A stretch of 64,000 bases of DNA from Pseudorhodoferax sp047601025 (GTDB taxonomy: Bacteria; Pseudomonadota; Gammaproteobacteria; Burkholderiales; Burkholderiaceae_C), in contig NZ_JASGJZ010000001.1 in assembly GCF_047601025.1 (NCBI RefSeq), positions 4,650,001 through 4,714,000 of the forward strand, read 5' to 3'. Below the pieces are notes generated by a model. The model saw only the letters and a list, made by a program, of their open reading frames with translations, was not told where the DNA came from and searched no databases. Of this stretch, positions 29,386 to 38,008 are shown one piece after another (the first letter of the stretch is position 1; each line of letters starts with the position of its first letter). A program made the translations under genes and the position numbers.

Positions 29386-29739
29386 ATGCAGACCCTCTCC
29401 GTCCACGTCGTCGATGTCGCCAACGGACGTGTCGCACGCGACATGCGCGTCGACGTGCTGCACTGCGCCGAGGGCCGGTGGCGCGAGGTGGTGTCGGGCA
29501 AGGTGGCCGGCAACGGCCTGGTGGACGCCATCGAAGGCGTGCCCGAGCCGCTGGGCGCCGGCGAGTACGAGCTGCGGCTGCACGTGGCCGACTACTACCG
29601 GGCCCGCGGCACCGCCCTGCCCGAGCCGCCGTTCATGGGCGTGCAGGTGTTCCGCTTCGCCATCGCCGACACCGACCGGCACTACCACCTGCCGGTCAAG
29701 CTCACGCCCTGGGGCCTGTCCTGCTTCCGCGGGGCCTGA
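29386..29739 (+). CDS. uraH: 5-hydroxyisourate hydrolase (transthyretin-like)
   Basis: A 117-residue transthyretin-fold protein with the N-terminal LSVHVVDVANGR (catalytic His), the RVDVLH and GNGLVDAIEG strands, and the terminal HYHLPVKLTPWGLSCFRG block corresponding to the family's YRG-x end. It hydrolyses 5-hydroxyisourate to OHCU in uric acid catabolism; no other purine-degradation gene is in this window. The Cys-Phe-Arg-Gly-Ala end differs a little from the usual Tyr-Arg-Gly-Ser. Its stop codon falls in the first bases of a repeated intergenic element. Confidence 0.93.
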   Translation: MQTLSVHVVDVANGRVARDMRVDVLHCAEGRWREVVSGKVAGNGLVDAIEGVPEPLGAGEYELRLHVADYYRARGTALPEPPFMGVQVFRFAIADTDRHYHLPVKLTPWGLSCFRGA

Positions 29740-29950
29740 GAAAGCGTGAACGAACCGCTCTCGCCCACGCGCGCCCCGGCAACCACCTGTTTCTCGCACC
29801 ACCGGCGCTCGTCGGGCCGCGCCCTGCGGGCCGGGGCACGCCGGGCCGCACGCGGGCGTCGCAGTCCTTGTCCTGGCGTCCCCGGCCAGGGCGGCGGCCT
29901 GCGGCCCGCCGCGCCCCGTCGTGGCCGCGATCGACGCATGCACTCCTTCT
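29739..29950. repeat. Intergenic repeat element, copy 1
   Basis: This ~212-bp stretch is clearly related to 34989-35211 in the same orientation. Shared blocks are CGCCCTGCGGGCCGGGGC, GCGGGCG(T)..GCAG, GGGCGGCGGCCTGCG, CCCCGTCGTGG.CGCGATCGA and CTTCTGA. Its left end AGAAAGCGTGAACG is related, more weakly than in copy 2, to the complement of its right end ACTCCTTCT. It starts exactly at the uraH stop codon. No gene is supported inside it. Confidence 0.7.
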
Positions 29951-29982
29951 GAACAGGGCCACCCCGGGGCGCGCGTCCGCGA

Positions 29983-32058
29983 TCAGAACGTCAGCCGCGC
30001 ACCGAGCCGCGCACTGCGCCCGGGCAGCGGCGCCTTCGGGAAGGCCGTGGTCGTCAGCACCGAGACGGCGCTGTAGGCCAGTTCGTCGGTCAGGTTGTCC
30101 ACGCGCGCGAACCAGGTCAGCTCCGCACCGCCCAGCGGCATGCGCCAGCTCAGCGCGGCGTTCCACAGCGTGTAGCCGTCGGTGGCGCGCTGGCCGGTGG
30201 ATGGCACGCGGCGCTGGGCCCGCACATGGTCCATGCCGATCTGCGCGCCGAACGGGCCGCTGGTCCAGGCCAGCGTGGTCCCGACCCGCGCGGGCGCGAT
30301 GCGCGGCAGCGGCTCGCCGCTGTCCCGGTTGGTCGCGCGCACGAGGTCGGCACGCCACAGCAGGTCCAGCTGCCCGCCGCCGGCGGCCCGCCCCAGCCCG
30401 CCGGCGCCCAGCAGGCGCACGGTGCCGCTGGCCTCTGCGCCGGTGAAGCGCGCACGCACGCCGGCGTAGCGCATGTCGGCCAGCGCCTCGTCGGCATCTT
30501 CCGGGTCGAGCGTGCCGTCCACGCTGCGGGTGTGGCCGGTGTCGACCAGGCCGATGTAGTTCGAGAAGCGGCTGGTGTAGACGTTCAGCGCGGCCTTGTG
30601 CGGGCCGTCCTGCCAGGCCAGGCCCAGGTCCAGGCTGTCGGACTTCTCCTTGCGCAGGCCGGGGTCGCCGGTCTCCCAGGCGGCCGTGGCCAGGTGCGGG
30701 CCGTTGGCGAACAGCTCGTAGTCGCGCGGCGCGCGCTGGCTGTGCGCCAGGTTGGCGGTGAACTGCCACTGCGGCGTCAGCTTCACCAGCGCGCCGGCCG
30801 CCAGGCTCAGCGGATCGAAGCGGCGCTCGCCGGCGGCGAAGCGCGTCACGTCCGGGTCGCTGCTGCCGTCCGAGCGCACGCGCACCCGCTCGGTGCGCGC
30901 ACCGAGCGTCCACTTGCCCCAACTGGTCGGCAACTCCTCCACCAGGAACAGCGCCTGCTGGCGGGTGCGGCTGGGCGGCGCGAAGGCCTCCTCGCCCTCG
31001 GCGGCGAAGCGGTTGGCGTCCAGCTGCAGGCCGATCACGCCTTCCAGCGGGCCCAGCGGCGCGTGGCGGGCCTCCAGCCGCAGGTCGTTGCCGGTGTTGC
31101 GGAAGCGTGTGCCGGCCTCGTCGCCCTCGAACTCGGTGTGGTGGTAGCGCGTGTGCGCGGCCTGGAACTTGACGCCGCGGATCCAGCCCGGCAGGTTGCG
31201 CCATTCGCCCTGCAGCGCGTAGCGGCGCGAGCGCATGCCGATCGTGACCGCGTCCTCGGCCACGGTGCCGTAGTCGCTGCGGTAGTCCGAGACCGAGGCG
31301 CCGAGGTAACCGTGGTCGAAGAACACCGAGCCGCCGACGGCGCCGCTCTGCGTGTCGCTGGCGGAATTGCAGATGCGGTGCGCCTCGCCCTCGTGGCCGG
31401 GCTGGGTGCACGGCAGCGCCAGCGGCACGGCCACGTCGCGGGTGCGGCGGCTGCTGACGTCGGCATGCAGCGCATAGCGGTCGTTGCCGCCTTCGAGCAG
31501 CAGCGCGCCGTCGCGCCCGTGGTCGCCGGTGGACACGCCGGCCTCGGCCGCGCCGGTCACGCCGCCCGCGGCACCGAACAGCGCGCTGCGCGGGATGCGG
31601 TTGTCGATCAGGTTGACCACGCCGCCGACGGCGCTGCCGCCGTACAGCAGCGCGCCGGGGCCGCGCAGCACCTCGACGCGCTCGACCGTCAGCGGGTCGG
31701 ACGGCACGGCGTGGTCGAAGCTCAGGCCCGAGGCGTCCAGCATCGCGCCGCTGTTCTGCAGCACGCGGATGCGGTCGCCGTCCTGGCCGCGGATCACCGG
31801 CCGGCTGGCGTTCGGCCCGAAATAGGTGCTGCTCACGCCGGGCAGGCCGTCCAGCGTCTGGCCCAGCGTGCCCTGGCGGCGCAGCAGCAGTTCGTCGCCT
31901 TCGAGGCGGGTGGTCGGCGCGACGACATCGGTCGAGCCGAGCGGGTTGCCGGTGATGGTGACCTCCTGCAGCGTGGAGGTCGGGGTCTGGCTCCAGCAGG
32001 CCAGCGTGGTGCAGGCGACGGCGGCGGCCAGCGCGCTGCGCGGGAAGGTATGGGGCAT
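29983..32058 (-). CDS. TonB-dependent receptor, ZnuD-like
   Basis: A 691-residue outer-membrane receptor with signal (ALAAAVACTTLACWSQ), plug blocks QEVTITGNPL, GVSSTYFGPNASRPVIRGQD and VERVEVLRGPGALLYGG, and a barrel ending in ARLGARLTF. The extracellular part with PCTQPGHEGEAHRICNSA, SDYGTVAEDAVTIGM and YHHTEFEGDEAGT resembles the zinc/metal receptors of the ZnuD type. ATG 32058 is favoured over an upstream ATG at 32100 as it gives a clean signal peptide. A small His/Cys protein gene lies directly upstream on the same strand. A divalent metal, probably Zn, is inferred as ligand. Confidence 0.86.
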   Translation of the reverse strand: MPHTFPRSALAAAVACTTLACWSQTPTSTLQEVTITGNPLGSTDVVAPTTRLEGDELLLRRQGTLGQTLDGLPGVSSTYFGPNASRPVIRGQDGDRIRVLQNSGAMLDASGLSFDHAVPSDPLTVERVEVLRGPGALLYGGSAVGGVVNLIDNRIPRSALFGAAGGVTGAAEAGVSTGDHGRDGALLLEGGNDRYALHADVSSRRTRDVAVPLALPCTQPGHEGEAHRICNSASDTQSGAVGGSVFFDHGYLGASVSDYRSDYGTVAEDAVTIGMRSRRYALQGEWRNLPGWIRGVKFQAAHTRYHHTEFEGDEAGTRFRNTGNDLRLEARHAPLGPLEGVIGLQLDANRFAAEGEEAFAPPSRTRQQALFLVEELPTSWGKWTLGARTERVRVRSDGSSDPDVTRFAAGERRFDPLSLAAGALVKLTPQWQFTANLAHSQRAPRDYELFANGPHLATAAWETGDPGLRKEKSDSLDLGLAWQDGPHKAALNVYTSRFSNYIGLVDTGHTRSVDGTLDPEDADEALADMRYAGVRARFTGAEASGTVRLLGAGGLGRAAGGGQLDLLWRADLVRATNRDSGEPLPRIAPARVGTTLAWTSGPFGAQIGMDHVRAQRRVPSTGQRATDGYTLWNAALSWRMPLGGAELTWFARVDNLTDELAYSAVSVLTTTAFPKAPLPGRSARLGARLTF

Positions 32059-32146
32059 GAAAAGGGCCTCGTCGAATCCGGGAAAACAATGCGGCGGCAC
32101 GCGCGTCCCGTGCAGGACGGGGCGCGCAGCCGCGTGGCGGGTGGAG

Positions 32147-32491
32147 TCAGCGAGGCGCGGGCGGGCCGCGGGCGTGGAACGGCGGCGCCGGGCGGGCGCG
32201 CAGCGCCGGCCGCGGCAACGCGGCCGGCACGGGTATGGCGGCGGCCGGCAGGTCCGGCAGGGCGGCGCAGGCCAGCAGGTCGGCCAGGCCGGCCTGGTCG
32301 TACAGCCGGCAGTCCGAGCCGGCGGCGTGGAACGCGTCGCCGTGCGCGCCCGCCACCTGGGCCGCGGCGCCCGGGGCCGGCGCGTGCAGTTCGCGGTGGG
32401 CCAGGCCCAGCGTCTGGGCCGCCAGCCAGGCGCACAGCAGCAGGCCGAGCAGCCAGCCCGGCCTGTGTGTGCGCATGGCGGCAGCCCGCAT
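32147..32491 (-). CDS. Small secreted protein upstream of ZnuD-like receptor, function unknown
   Basis: This is a 114-residue protein (or 109 from the ATG at 32476) with an N-terminal hydrophobic signal (GWLLGLLLCAWLAAQTLGLA), His residues in AHRELHA and AHGDAFHAAG, a Cys pair in SDCRLYDQAGLADLLACAAL, and a Pro/Ala/Arg-rich tail. A C-x-L-[FY]-D-Q segment in small secreted proteins often accompanies ZnuD-like receptors. Its first ATG overlaps the msrA stop as TGATG, so translation is probably coupled, and the receptor gene follows 88 bp later. A periplasmic metal-binding role is inferred only from context. Confidence 0.6.
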   Translation of the reverse strand: MRAAAMRTHRPGWLLGLLLCAWLAAQTLGLAHRELHAPAPGAAAQVAGAHGDAFHAAGSDCRLYDQAGLADLLACAALPDLPAAAIPVPAALPRPALRARPAPPFHARGPPAPR

Positions 32492-33024
32492 CACCGGGCC
32501 AGGCGGGCGAAGGTCTGGCGGAACTTGGCCACCTTGGGCACGGCCACGGCCATGCAGTAGCCCTGGTGCGGGTTCTTCTCGAAGAAGTCCTGGTGGTAGT
32601 CCTCGGCCGGCCAGTAGCTGGCCAGCGGCAGGACCTCGGTCACGACCGGCGGCATGCCGGGCTGCGCCTGCAGCTCGGCGATGAGCTCGCGCGCCACGGC
32701 GGCCTGCTCCTCGCGCTCGACGTAGATGCCGCTGCGGTACTGCGTGCCCACGTCGTTGCCCTGGCGGTTCGGCGTGGTGGGGTCGTGCACCACGAAGAAG
32801 ATCTCCAGGATCTCGCGCAGCGTGACCTGGGCGGGATCGAACTGCAGCCGCACCACCTCGCAGCAGCCGGTGCCGCCGGTGCAGACCTGCTCGTAGCTCG
32901 GCTGCGGCACGGTGCCGTTGGCGTAGCCGCTTTCGACGTCGAGCACGCCACGCACTTCCTTGAACACGGCTTCGGTGCACCAGAAGCACCCACCGCCCAG
33001 CGTGATGGTCTCCGTCGTCGCCAT
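32491..33024 (-). CDS. msrA: Peptide-methionine (S)-S-oxide reductase MsrA
   Basis: A 177-residue MsrA with the active-site motif GGGCFWCTEAVF (catalytic Cys13), the GYANG and YEQVCTGGTG blocks, and the FFVVHDPTTPNRQGNDVGTQYRS segment that recognises methionine sulfoxide. The C terminus HQGYCMAVAVPK carries one possible resolving Cys. Cytoplasmic; no signal peptide. ATG 33024 fits the family N terminus. Stop overlaps the small secreted protein start by one base. Confidence 0.95.
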   Translation of the reverse strand: MATTETITLGGGCFWCTEAVFKEVRGVLDVESGYANGTVPQPSYEQVCTGGTGCCEVVRLQFDPAQVTLREILEIFFVVHDPTTPNRQGNDVGTQYRSGIYVEREEQAAVARELIAELQAQPGMPPVVTEVLPLASYWPAEDYHQDFFEKNPHQGYCMAVAVPKVAKFRQTFARLAR

Positions 33025-33089
33025 GGTCTCGTCCTTCGTCGAATCAAGGGCGGCATTGTGCCGTGGCCGGATGACAGAATGCGCGCCCC

Positions 33090-33869
33090 ATGCATCCTGC
33101 GGAATGGCGACCCATCCTCTCCACGCTGGTCCTGCCGCCGGCCGGCCTGCTGCTGCTCGTCCTGTTCGGCTGGCTGCTCGCACGGCGCTGGCGCCGCGCC
33201 GGCCGTGCGCTGGCGCTGGCGGGACTGGCGGCGCTGTGGCTGCTCAGCTGCAACGCGGTGGCGGTGCGGCTGTCGCAGGCGCTGCTGCCGCAGTTCACGG
33301 CGCTGCCGCAGGCCCAGGCCGCGGCCCGACTGCAGGCGCAGCACATCCAGGCGGTGGTGGTGCTGGGTGGCGGACTGTATCCGCGCGTGCCGGAATTCGA
33401 AGGTCCGCTGCCGTCGAGCCACACGGCTGCACGCGCGCTGTACGGCAGCTGGCTGGCCCGCGAGAGCGACCTGCCGCTGGGCTTCTCCGGCGGCGTGGGC
33501 TGGGCCAATGCCGGCGAGGCCGGGCATCCGGACGAGGCCGACGCCGTGGCCCGCCTGCTGGCGCGCGCCGGCAGCGCGCCGCTGCGCTGGGCCGAAGGCG
33601 CCTCGCGCGACACCCTCGAGAACGCCCGCAACATGGCGGCGCTGCTGCAGCGCGACGGCGTCGAGCGCATCGCGCTGGTCACCAGCGCCTGGCACATGCC
33701 GCGCTCGGTGCGCGCCTTCGAGGCGGCCGGCCTGGCGGTGCTGCCGGCGCCGATGGGCTTCGTGGTGCCGCTGCAGCGCCCGCTGCTGGAGTGGCTGCCC
33801 TCGGCCTACGGCCTATCGGCCTCGCAGCAGATCCTGCGCGAATGGCTGGCCCTGCGCCTGGGACGGTGA
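33090..33869 (+). CDS. DUF218/YdcF-SanA-ElyC family membrane protein
   Basis: A 259-residue protein with two N-terminal hydrophobic helices (LVLPPAGLLLLVLFGWLLA and ALALAGLAALWLLSCNAVA) and a DUF218 domain: AVVVLGGGLYPR, SSHTAARALYGSWLA, ASRDTLENARNMAALL and ALVTSAWHMPRSVRAFE. Family members such as ElyC and SanA act in envelope integrity and peptidoglycan/undecaprenyl metabolism. Divergent from msrA with a ~65-bp gap holding a CAGAAT box. The next gene, pcm, starts 56 bp later with its own TAGAAT box. Confidence 0.88.
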   Translation: MHPAEWRPILSTLVLPPAGLLLLVLFGWLLARRWRRAGRALALAGLAALWLLSCNAVAVRLSQALLPQFTALPQAQAAARLQAQHIQAVVVLGGGLYPRVPEFEGPLPSSHTAARALYGSWLARESDLPLGFSGGVGWANAGEAGHPDEADAVARLLARAGSAPLRWAEGASRDTLENARNMAALLQRDGVERIALVTSAWHMPRSVRAFEAAGLAVLPAPMGFVVPLQRPLLEWLPSAYGLSASQQILREWLALRLGR

Positions 33870-33891
33870 CGGCGGCCGCGGACCACCCCTC

Positions 33892-33897
33892 TAGAAT
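33892..33897 (+). promoter_or_regulatory. -10-like box TAGAAT upstream of pcm
   Basis: TAGAAT lies 29 bp before the pcm ATG; spacing and sequence match the box before uraH. No clear -35 element. Confidence 0.35.
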
Positions 33898-33925
33898 CCG
33901 CACTCTCCCCCGATTGCCCTGCGCC

Positions 33926-34630
33926 ATGTCCCACGCCTACACCATGAGCCCCGCCGACATCGAACTCAGCCGCTTCAACATGATCGAGCAGCAAGTCCGC
34001 CCCTGGGACGTGCTGGATCCGGCCGTGCTGGAGCTGCTGCAGCAGGTCCGCCGCGAGGACTTCACGCCGCCCGCGCTGCGGGCGCTGGCCTTCGTCGACA
34101 CGGAAGTGCCGCTGCTGACCCCGCACGAGGAGGCGCTGCGCCTGGGCCAGTGCATGCTGGCCCCGCGCGTGGAAGCCCGCAGCGTGCAGGACCTGCGGCT
34201 GGCCCCGACCGACCGCGTGCTGGAGATCGGCACCGGCTCGGGCTTCAGCGCGGCGCTGATGGCCCACCTGGCCGAGCACGTGCTGACCCTGGAGATCCAT
34301 GCCGGGCTGGCCGAGACCGCACGTGCCAACCTGCGCGCGGCCGGCATCTCCAACGTGGAGGTGCGCCACGCCGACGGTGCCCAGGGTGCCGCCGCGCACG
34401 GCCCGTTCGACGCCATCTTGCTGAGCGGCTCCGTCGCCGCCGTGCCGCAGGCGCTGCTGGCGCAGCTCAAGCCCGGCGGCCGGCTGTTCGCCATCGCCGG
34501 CAGCGAGCCCATCATGCGCGCCCAGGTCATCACCCATGCCGGCGACGGCCGCTACGAGACGGCCACGCCCTGGGACGCCATCGTGCCGCGCCTGCTGAAC
34601 TTCCCCGAACCCTCGGCCTTCCAGTTCTGA
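33926..34630 (+). CDS. pcm: Protein-L-isoaspartate O-methyltransferase family protein
   Basis: A 234-residue class I SAM methyltransferase with the SAM loop VLEIGTGSGFSAALMAHLA, acidic end LTLEIHAGLA, and FDAILLSGSVAAVPQALL as post-motif block; the N-terminal NMIEQQVRPWDVLD is typical of the PCMT-like proteins that precede rhodanese and tolC genes in Burkholderiales. These members often lack the strict PCMT substrate loop, so repair activity is uncertain. The stop overlaps the rhodanese start (TGATG). Confidence 0.9.
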   Translation: MSHAYTMSPADIELSRFNMIEQQVRPWDVLDPAVLELLQQVRREDFTPPALRALAFVDTEVPLLTPHEEALRLGQCMLAPRVEARSVQDLRLAPTDRVLEIGTGSGFSAALMAHLAEHVLTLEIHAGLAETARANLRAAGISNVEVRHADGAQGAAAHGPFDAILLSGSVAAVPQALLAQLKPGGRLFAIAGSEPIMRAQVITHAGDGRYETATPWDAIVPRLLNFPEPSAFQF

Positions 34631-34989
34631 TGAGGCCCGCGGCACCGATGATCGACCACGTCTCCCCGGCCGGCCTGGCCGATTGGCAACGGCACAAGGC
34701 GCCGCACGGCACGGTCACGGTGCTCGACGTGCGCGAACCGCAGGAACTGGCCGTGGCCAGCGTCCGCCCCGAGGGCTTCACGCTGCTGGCCATCCCGATG
34801 GGCGAGATCCCGGCCCGCCTGGCCGAGCTCGACCCGGACCAGCCGGTGGCCTGCCTGTGCCACCACGGCGCGCGCAGCCTGCGCGTGGCGCAGTTCCTGG
34901 CGCAGCAGGGCTTCGCGCACGTCGCCAACCTCAGCGGCGGCATCGACGCCTGGTCGCTGCAGCGCGACCCGGGCGTTCCGCGCTATTGA
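34630..34989 (+). CDS. Rhodanese-like sulfurtransferase domain protein
   Basis: A single-domain rhodanese of 119 residues (or 113 from ATG 34648). Blocks are VTVLDVREPQELAVA, HipM-like IPMGEIPARLAEL, the active-site loop CLCHHGARS with catalytic Cys77, and VANLSGGIDAWS. Loop length six is that of GlpE/sulfur rhodaneses. The TGATG overlap couples it to pcm, and tolC follows after a repeat element. The role in this common gene trio is not known. Confidence 0.92.
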   Translation: MRPAAPMIDHVSPAGLADWQRHKAPHGTVTVLDVREPQELAVASVRPEGFTLLAIPMGEIPARLAELDPDQPVACLCHHGARSLRVAQFLAQQGFAHVANLSGGIDAWSLQRDPGVPRY

Positions 34990-35211
34990 GAAGCTGTGAA
35001 CGCATCCCTCCCGTCCACGCAAGGCCTCCGATGAGCGCCCACTCGCATCGCCAATGCCATGCCCGGGGCCTCGCCCTGCGGGCCGGGGCGCGCCAGGCTC
35101 CATGCGGGCGTTGCAGCCCTGGCCCCGGCACCCATCCGGGCGGCGGCCTGCGCCTACAACCGGGGCCCGGCGCACCCCGTCGTGGGCGCGATCGATGCGC
35201 TCACAACTTCT
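34989..35211. repeat. Intergenic repeat element with terminal inverted repeats, copy 2
   Basis: This 223-bp stretch has inverted ends: AGAAGCTGTGAACGCAT at 34989-35005 and ATGCGCTCACAACTTCT at 35195-35211, matching in 15 of 17 positions when one is complemented. Internal blocks are shared with the copy at 29739-29950. As in that copy, the left end overlaps the TGA of the preceding gene (here the rhodanese). It looks like a miniature inverted-repeat or structured RNA-forming element of ~220 bp. Confidence 0.75.
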
Positions 35212-35228
35212 GACGCCCCGCTCCGGAC

Positions 35229-36575
35229 ATGCCGCCCGCCTCCCCCTTCCGAAGAACGGCGCCGCGCCGGCGCCTCGCCGCCCTGGCCGCCCTGCTGGCC
35301 GCCGCCCCGCTGCAGGCGCAGACGCTGGTGCAGCTGTACGAGGCCGCGCGTGCCAGCGACGCGACCTACCAGGCCGCGCGCGCCCAGTACGACGCCGACC
35401 TGGCCAAGGCCGACCAGGCGCGCGCGCTGCTGCTGCCCAGCGTCAACCTGTCCGCGGGCGCCACGCGCAACAGCTACGACAGCACCATGCCGCCGCTGGA
35501 CCGCACGTACACCGGGCTGACCGCCACCGTCGGCGCGACGCAGCCGCTGTACCGCCCGGCCAACCTGGCCGGCTACGAGCAGGGCCTGAAGCTCGCCGAC
35601 ATCGCCCGCGCGCAGCTGCTGGTGGCCGAGCAGGAGCTGGTGATCCGGGTCAGCCAGGCCTATTTCGACGTACTGGCCGCGCAGGACACGCTGGCCTTCG
35701 TGCAGGCGCAGAAGGCCGCCGTGGGCGAGCAGCTGGCCTCGGCGCGCCGCAACTTCGAGGTCGGCACCGCCACCATCACCGACACGCGCGAGGCCCAGGC
35801 CCGGCACGACCTGGTGCAGGCCCAGGAGATCGCGGCCGAGAACGACCTACGCGTGAAGAAGCTGGCGCTGGACACCGTGGTCAGCCGGCGCGACACCACG
35901 CCCGTGCCGCTGGTGCAGCCGGTGCCGCTGCCGGCGCTGCCGGGCGACGCGGAAAGCCTGGCGCAGCAGGCCGAGGCCGGGCACCCCGCCGTGCAGCAGG
36001 CGCTGCTGGCGCTGGACGTGGCCCGGCTGGAGACCGACAAGGCCCGCGCCGGCCACAAGCCCACGCTGGACCTGCAGGCCAGCTACGGCGTCAGCCGCAA
36101 TCCCCAGGGCAGTCCGAACACCGGCTTCGGCTACGGCACGCGCAGCAACCAGGGAACCGTCGGCGTCCAGCTGACGGTGCCGCTGTTCGCCGGCTTCTCG
36201 GTGCAGAACCGCGTGCGCGAGACGCTGTCGCTCGAAGAGAAGGCCGGCGCCGACCTGGAGGCCGCACGCCGCACCGTGGTGCAGAACACCCGCTCGGCCT
36301 ACCTCGGCGTGGTGTCCGGCAAGGGCCAGGTCGCCGCCCTGGAAGCGGCCGAAGCCTCCAGCCAGAGCGCGCTGGACGCCAACCGGCTCGGCTACCAGGT
36401 CGGCGTACGCATCAACATCGACGTGCTGAACGCGCAGAGCCAGCTCTACCAGACCAAGCGCGACCTGGCCCAGGCGCGCTACAACGTGCTGCTGGGCGGC
36501 CTGCGGCTGCGCCAGGCCAACGGCACGCTGCGGCCTGAGGACCTGCAGGGCGTCGAAGCGCTGCTGGCGCGCTGA
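35229..36575 (+). CDS. tolC: TolC-family outer-membrane channel protein
   Basis: A 448-residue protein with signal (LAALAALLAAAPLQAQ) and the duplicated outer-membrane-efflux repeat: LVQLYEAARASDATYQAARA, ELVIRVSQAYFDVLAAQDTL, NFEVGTATITDTREAQAR in repeat one; VQLTVPLFAGFSVQNRVRE, NTRSAYLGVVSG, NRLGYQVGVRINIDVLNAQS in repeat two. It is the trimeric exit duct for type I secretion and RND efflux. The order pcm-rhodanese-tolC is typical of Burkholderiales. This is the last core-type gene before the accessory mosaic. Confidence 0.94.
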   Translation: MPPASPFRRTAPRRRLAALAALLAAAPLQAQTLVQLYEAARASDATYQAARAQYDADLAKADQARALLLPSVNLSAGATRNSYDSTMPPLDRTYTGLTATVGATQPLYRPANLAGYEQGLKLADIARAQLLVAEQELVIRVSQAYFDVLAAQDTLAFVQAQKAAVGEQLASARRNFEVGTATITDTREAQARHDLVQAQEIAAENDLRVKKLALDTVVSRRDTTPVPLVQPVPLPALPGDAESLAQQAEAGHPAVQQALLALDVARLETDKARAGHKPTLDLQASYGVSRNPQGSPNTGFGYGTRSNQGTVGVQLTVPLFAGFSVQNRVRETLSLEEKAGADLEAARRTVVQNTRSAYLGVVSGKGQVAALEAAEASSQSALDANRLGYQVGVRINIDVLNAQSQLYQTKRDLAQARYNVLLGGLRLRQANGTLRPEDLQGVEALLAR

Positions 36576-36749
36576 AAGAAGCCCGCACGGCATCCCGCTG
36601 GAGTGCGGGAGAAATCGTTGGAATGCAACGGTGCTCCAGTGCCTGACAACGTGGAGGAGTTCTCGCTCTGCCGCTCGCTGGGAGTCTCCGAGTTCGACAC
36701 CAACTGTGCCAATGCATTGATCTGTATAGGCCACGGTCAAAACGCGCCA

Positions 36750-37045
36750 CTGCAGAAGGGGGAGCTGGGTGTGGAGCGAGGGCTTCTTGCTCTTCGATGC
36801 GGCCAGCGTGCCGGCCTGCTCGGTGTGGATGGTGATGATGCCGGCGATCGGCGCGGCCTGGTCGATGCACACCTGCTGCAGCGCTGCCTCGGGTGACAGC
36901 GCGCTGCCGGCATGGCGCAGGCGCTGGCGCATCACGCGGGCAGCACCAGCGCCATGAAGAAGATGCTGGGGTGCGCGAATGCGCTCGGGCAGGCGGTGGG
37001 ACACCGGTGCGCTCTCGATCCCGGACTTGAGCACCCGAAAGCCGC
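36750..37045 (-). pseudogene. IS1634/IS4-type transposase C-terminal remnant
   Basis: On the minus strand one frame reads VLKSGIESAPVSHRLPERIR, then RVMRQRLRHAGSALSPEAAL and IAGIITIHTEQAG. This follows the C-terminal order of IS1634-like transposases (HRLPxRIRAH ... RVMRxRLxxAGSxLSPExAL ... ITxEQ). A frame slip breaks the middle (PQHLLHGAGAA for the expected hydrophobic stretch) and the catalytic core is absent. The gap 36576-37228 otherwise shows nothing. It marks the beginning of the accessory region. Confidence 0.6.
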
Positions 37046-37228
37046 GAAGCCGGCCAGGAGGCGTCAGCCGAGCGGAGCGCGGGAATGATGGAAGCCCAAC
37101 AGAGACGCAGCCCCGCAAGGGGCTCGGTGCGCTACGCGCACGACAGCGCGACCGGCCATGTTTCCTGGCCTGGGACGTCCAGCAGTCGCAACTCGAGCGG
37201 CGTTTCCTCCCTGTGCTTCAATGCCCAC

Positions 37229-38008
37229 GTGCCCACGGAACCGAGCCTCGAAGACCTGCGCCGCTACGCGGTCGCGTGCACTCTGCGCACGCCGACCACG
37301 CTGCCGGCCGCGATCCAGCATTGGGGCGGTTCGAGCAACGCCAGCCCGCAGTTGCTCGATGGCATGCACTACCGCGGCCTGCTGCGGGTCAAGCGGCGCG
37401 ACAGCGGCACACGCGTCTACGAAGCGGCGGCACACCCGCCCGCGGACGGCAGCTCCGCCGGAAGTGCCCGGCGCGCCACCGCCTTGATCGACCTGGTGGT
37501 GCGCAAGTACGCGCCGCTGCTGGCCGCCAGCCTGACCCACCTGGTGCGGCTGCTCGGCTACGGCGCACACCGCACCTGACGGCACAGACCCAGGCAGCGC
37601 TGCGGCTGGCACGCGAGCATCCGGGCAGTTGCCGCATCGATGGAATCCCCTGGTACTGGCCCGCCGACGAAAACCCGCGCTCGCGCCGCTACGCCACCGA
37701 TGACCGCCTGCGCCTGCTCGCCCCCTTCGATCCGGTGGTCTGGGACCGGCGCCGCTTCACGCTGCTCTGGGGCTGGACGTACAAGTTCGGGGCCTACACA
37801 CCACCGGCCCAGCGCCGGTTCGGCTGCTACGCACTGCCCATGCTCCGGCGTGACCGGGTGATCGGCTGGGCCAACGTGTCGGTGAGCGAAGGCAGCCTGG
37901 CACCCGCTATTCGGCTACGCGGCCGGCACGGCGCCGCAGGGCGCAACCTTCCGCAGCGCGCTGGACGAGGAACTACAGCGCATAGGGCAGTTTCTGACCC
38001 CGCACTGA
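37229..38008 (+). pseudogene. YcaQ-like winged-helix DNA glycosylase family pseudogene
   Basis: Three frames each carry part of a YcaQ-type (DNA crosslink-repair glycosylase, HTH_42) protein. Frame one begins LEDLRRYAVACTLRTPTTLP and jumps straight to GGSSNASPQLLDGMHYRGLL, an in-frame loss of roughly a hundred central residues. It stops at 37579. Frame two supplies GIPWYWPADENPRSRRYATD and RLLAPFDPVVWDRRRFTLLW to WANVSVSEG. The end FRSALDEELQRIGQFL is in a third frame (stop 38006-38008). An internal deletion and two frameshifts make it non-functional. Confidence 0.75.
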
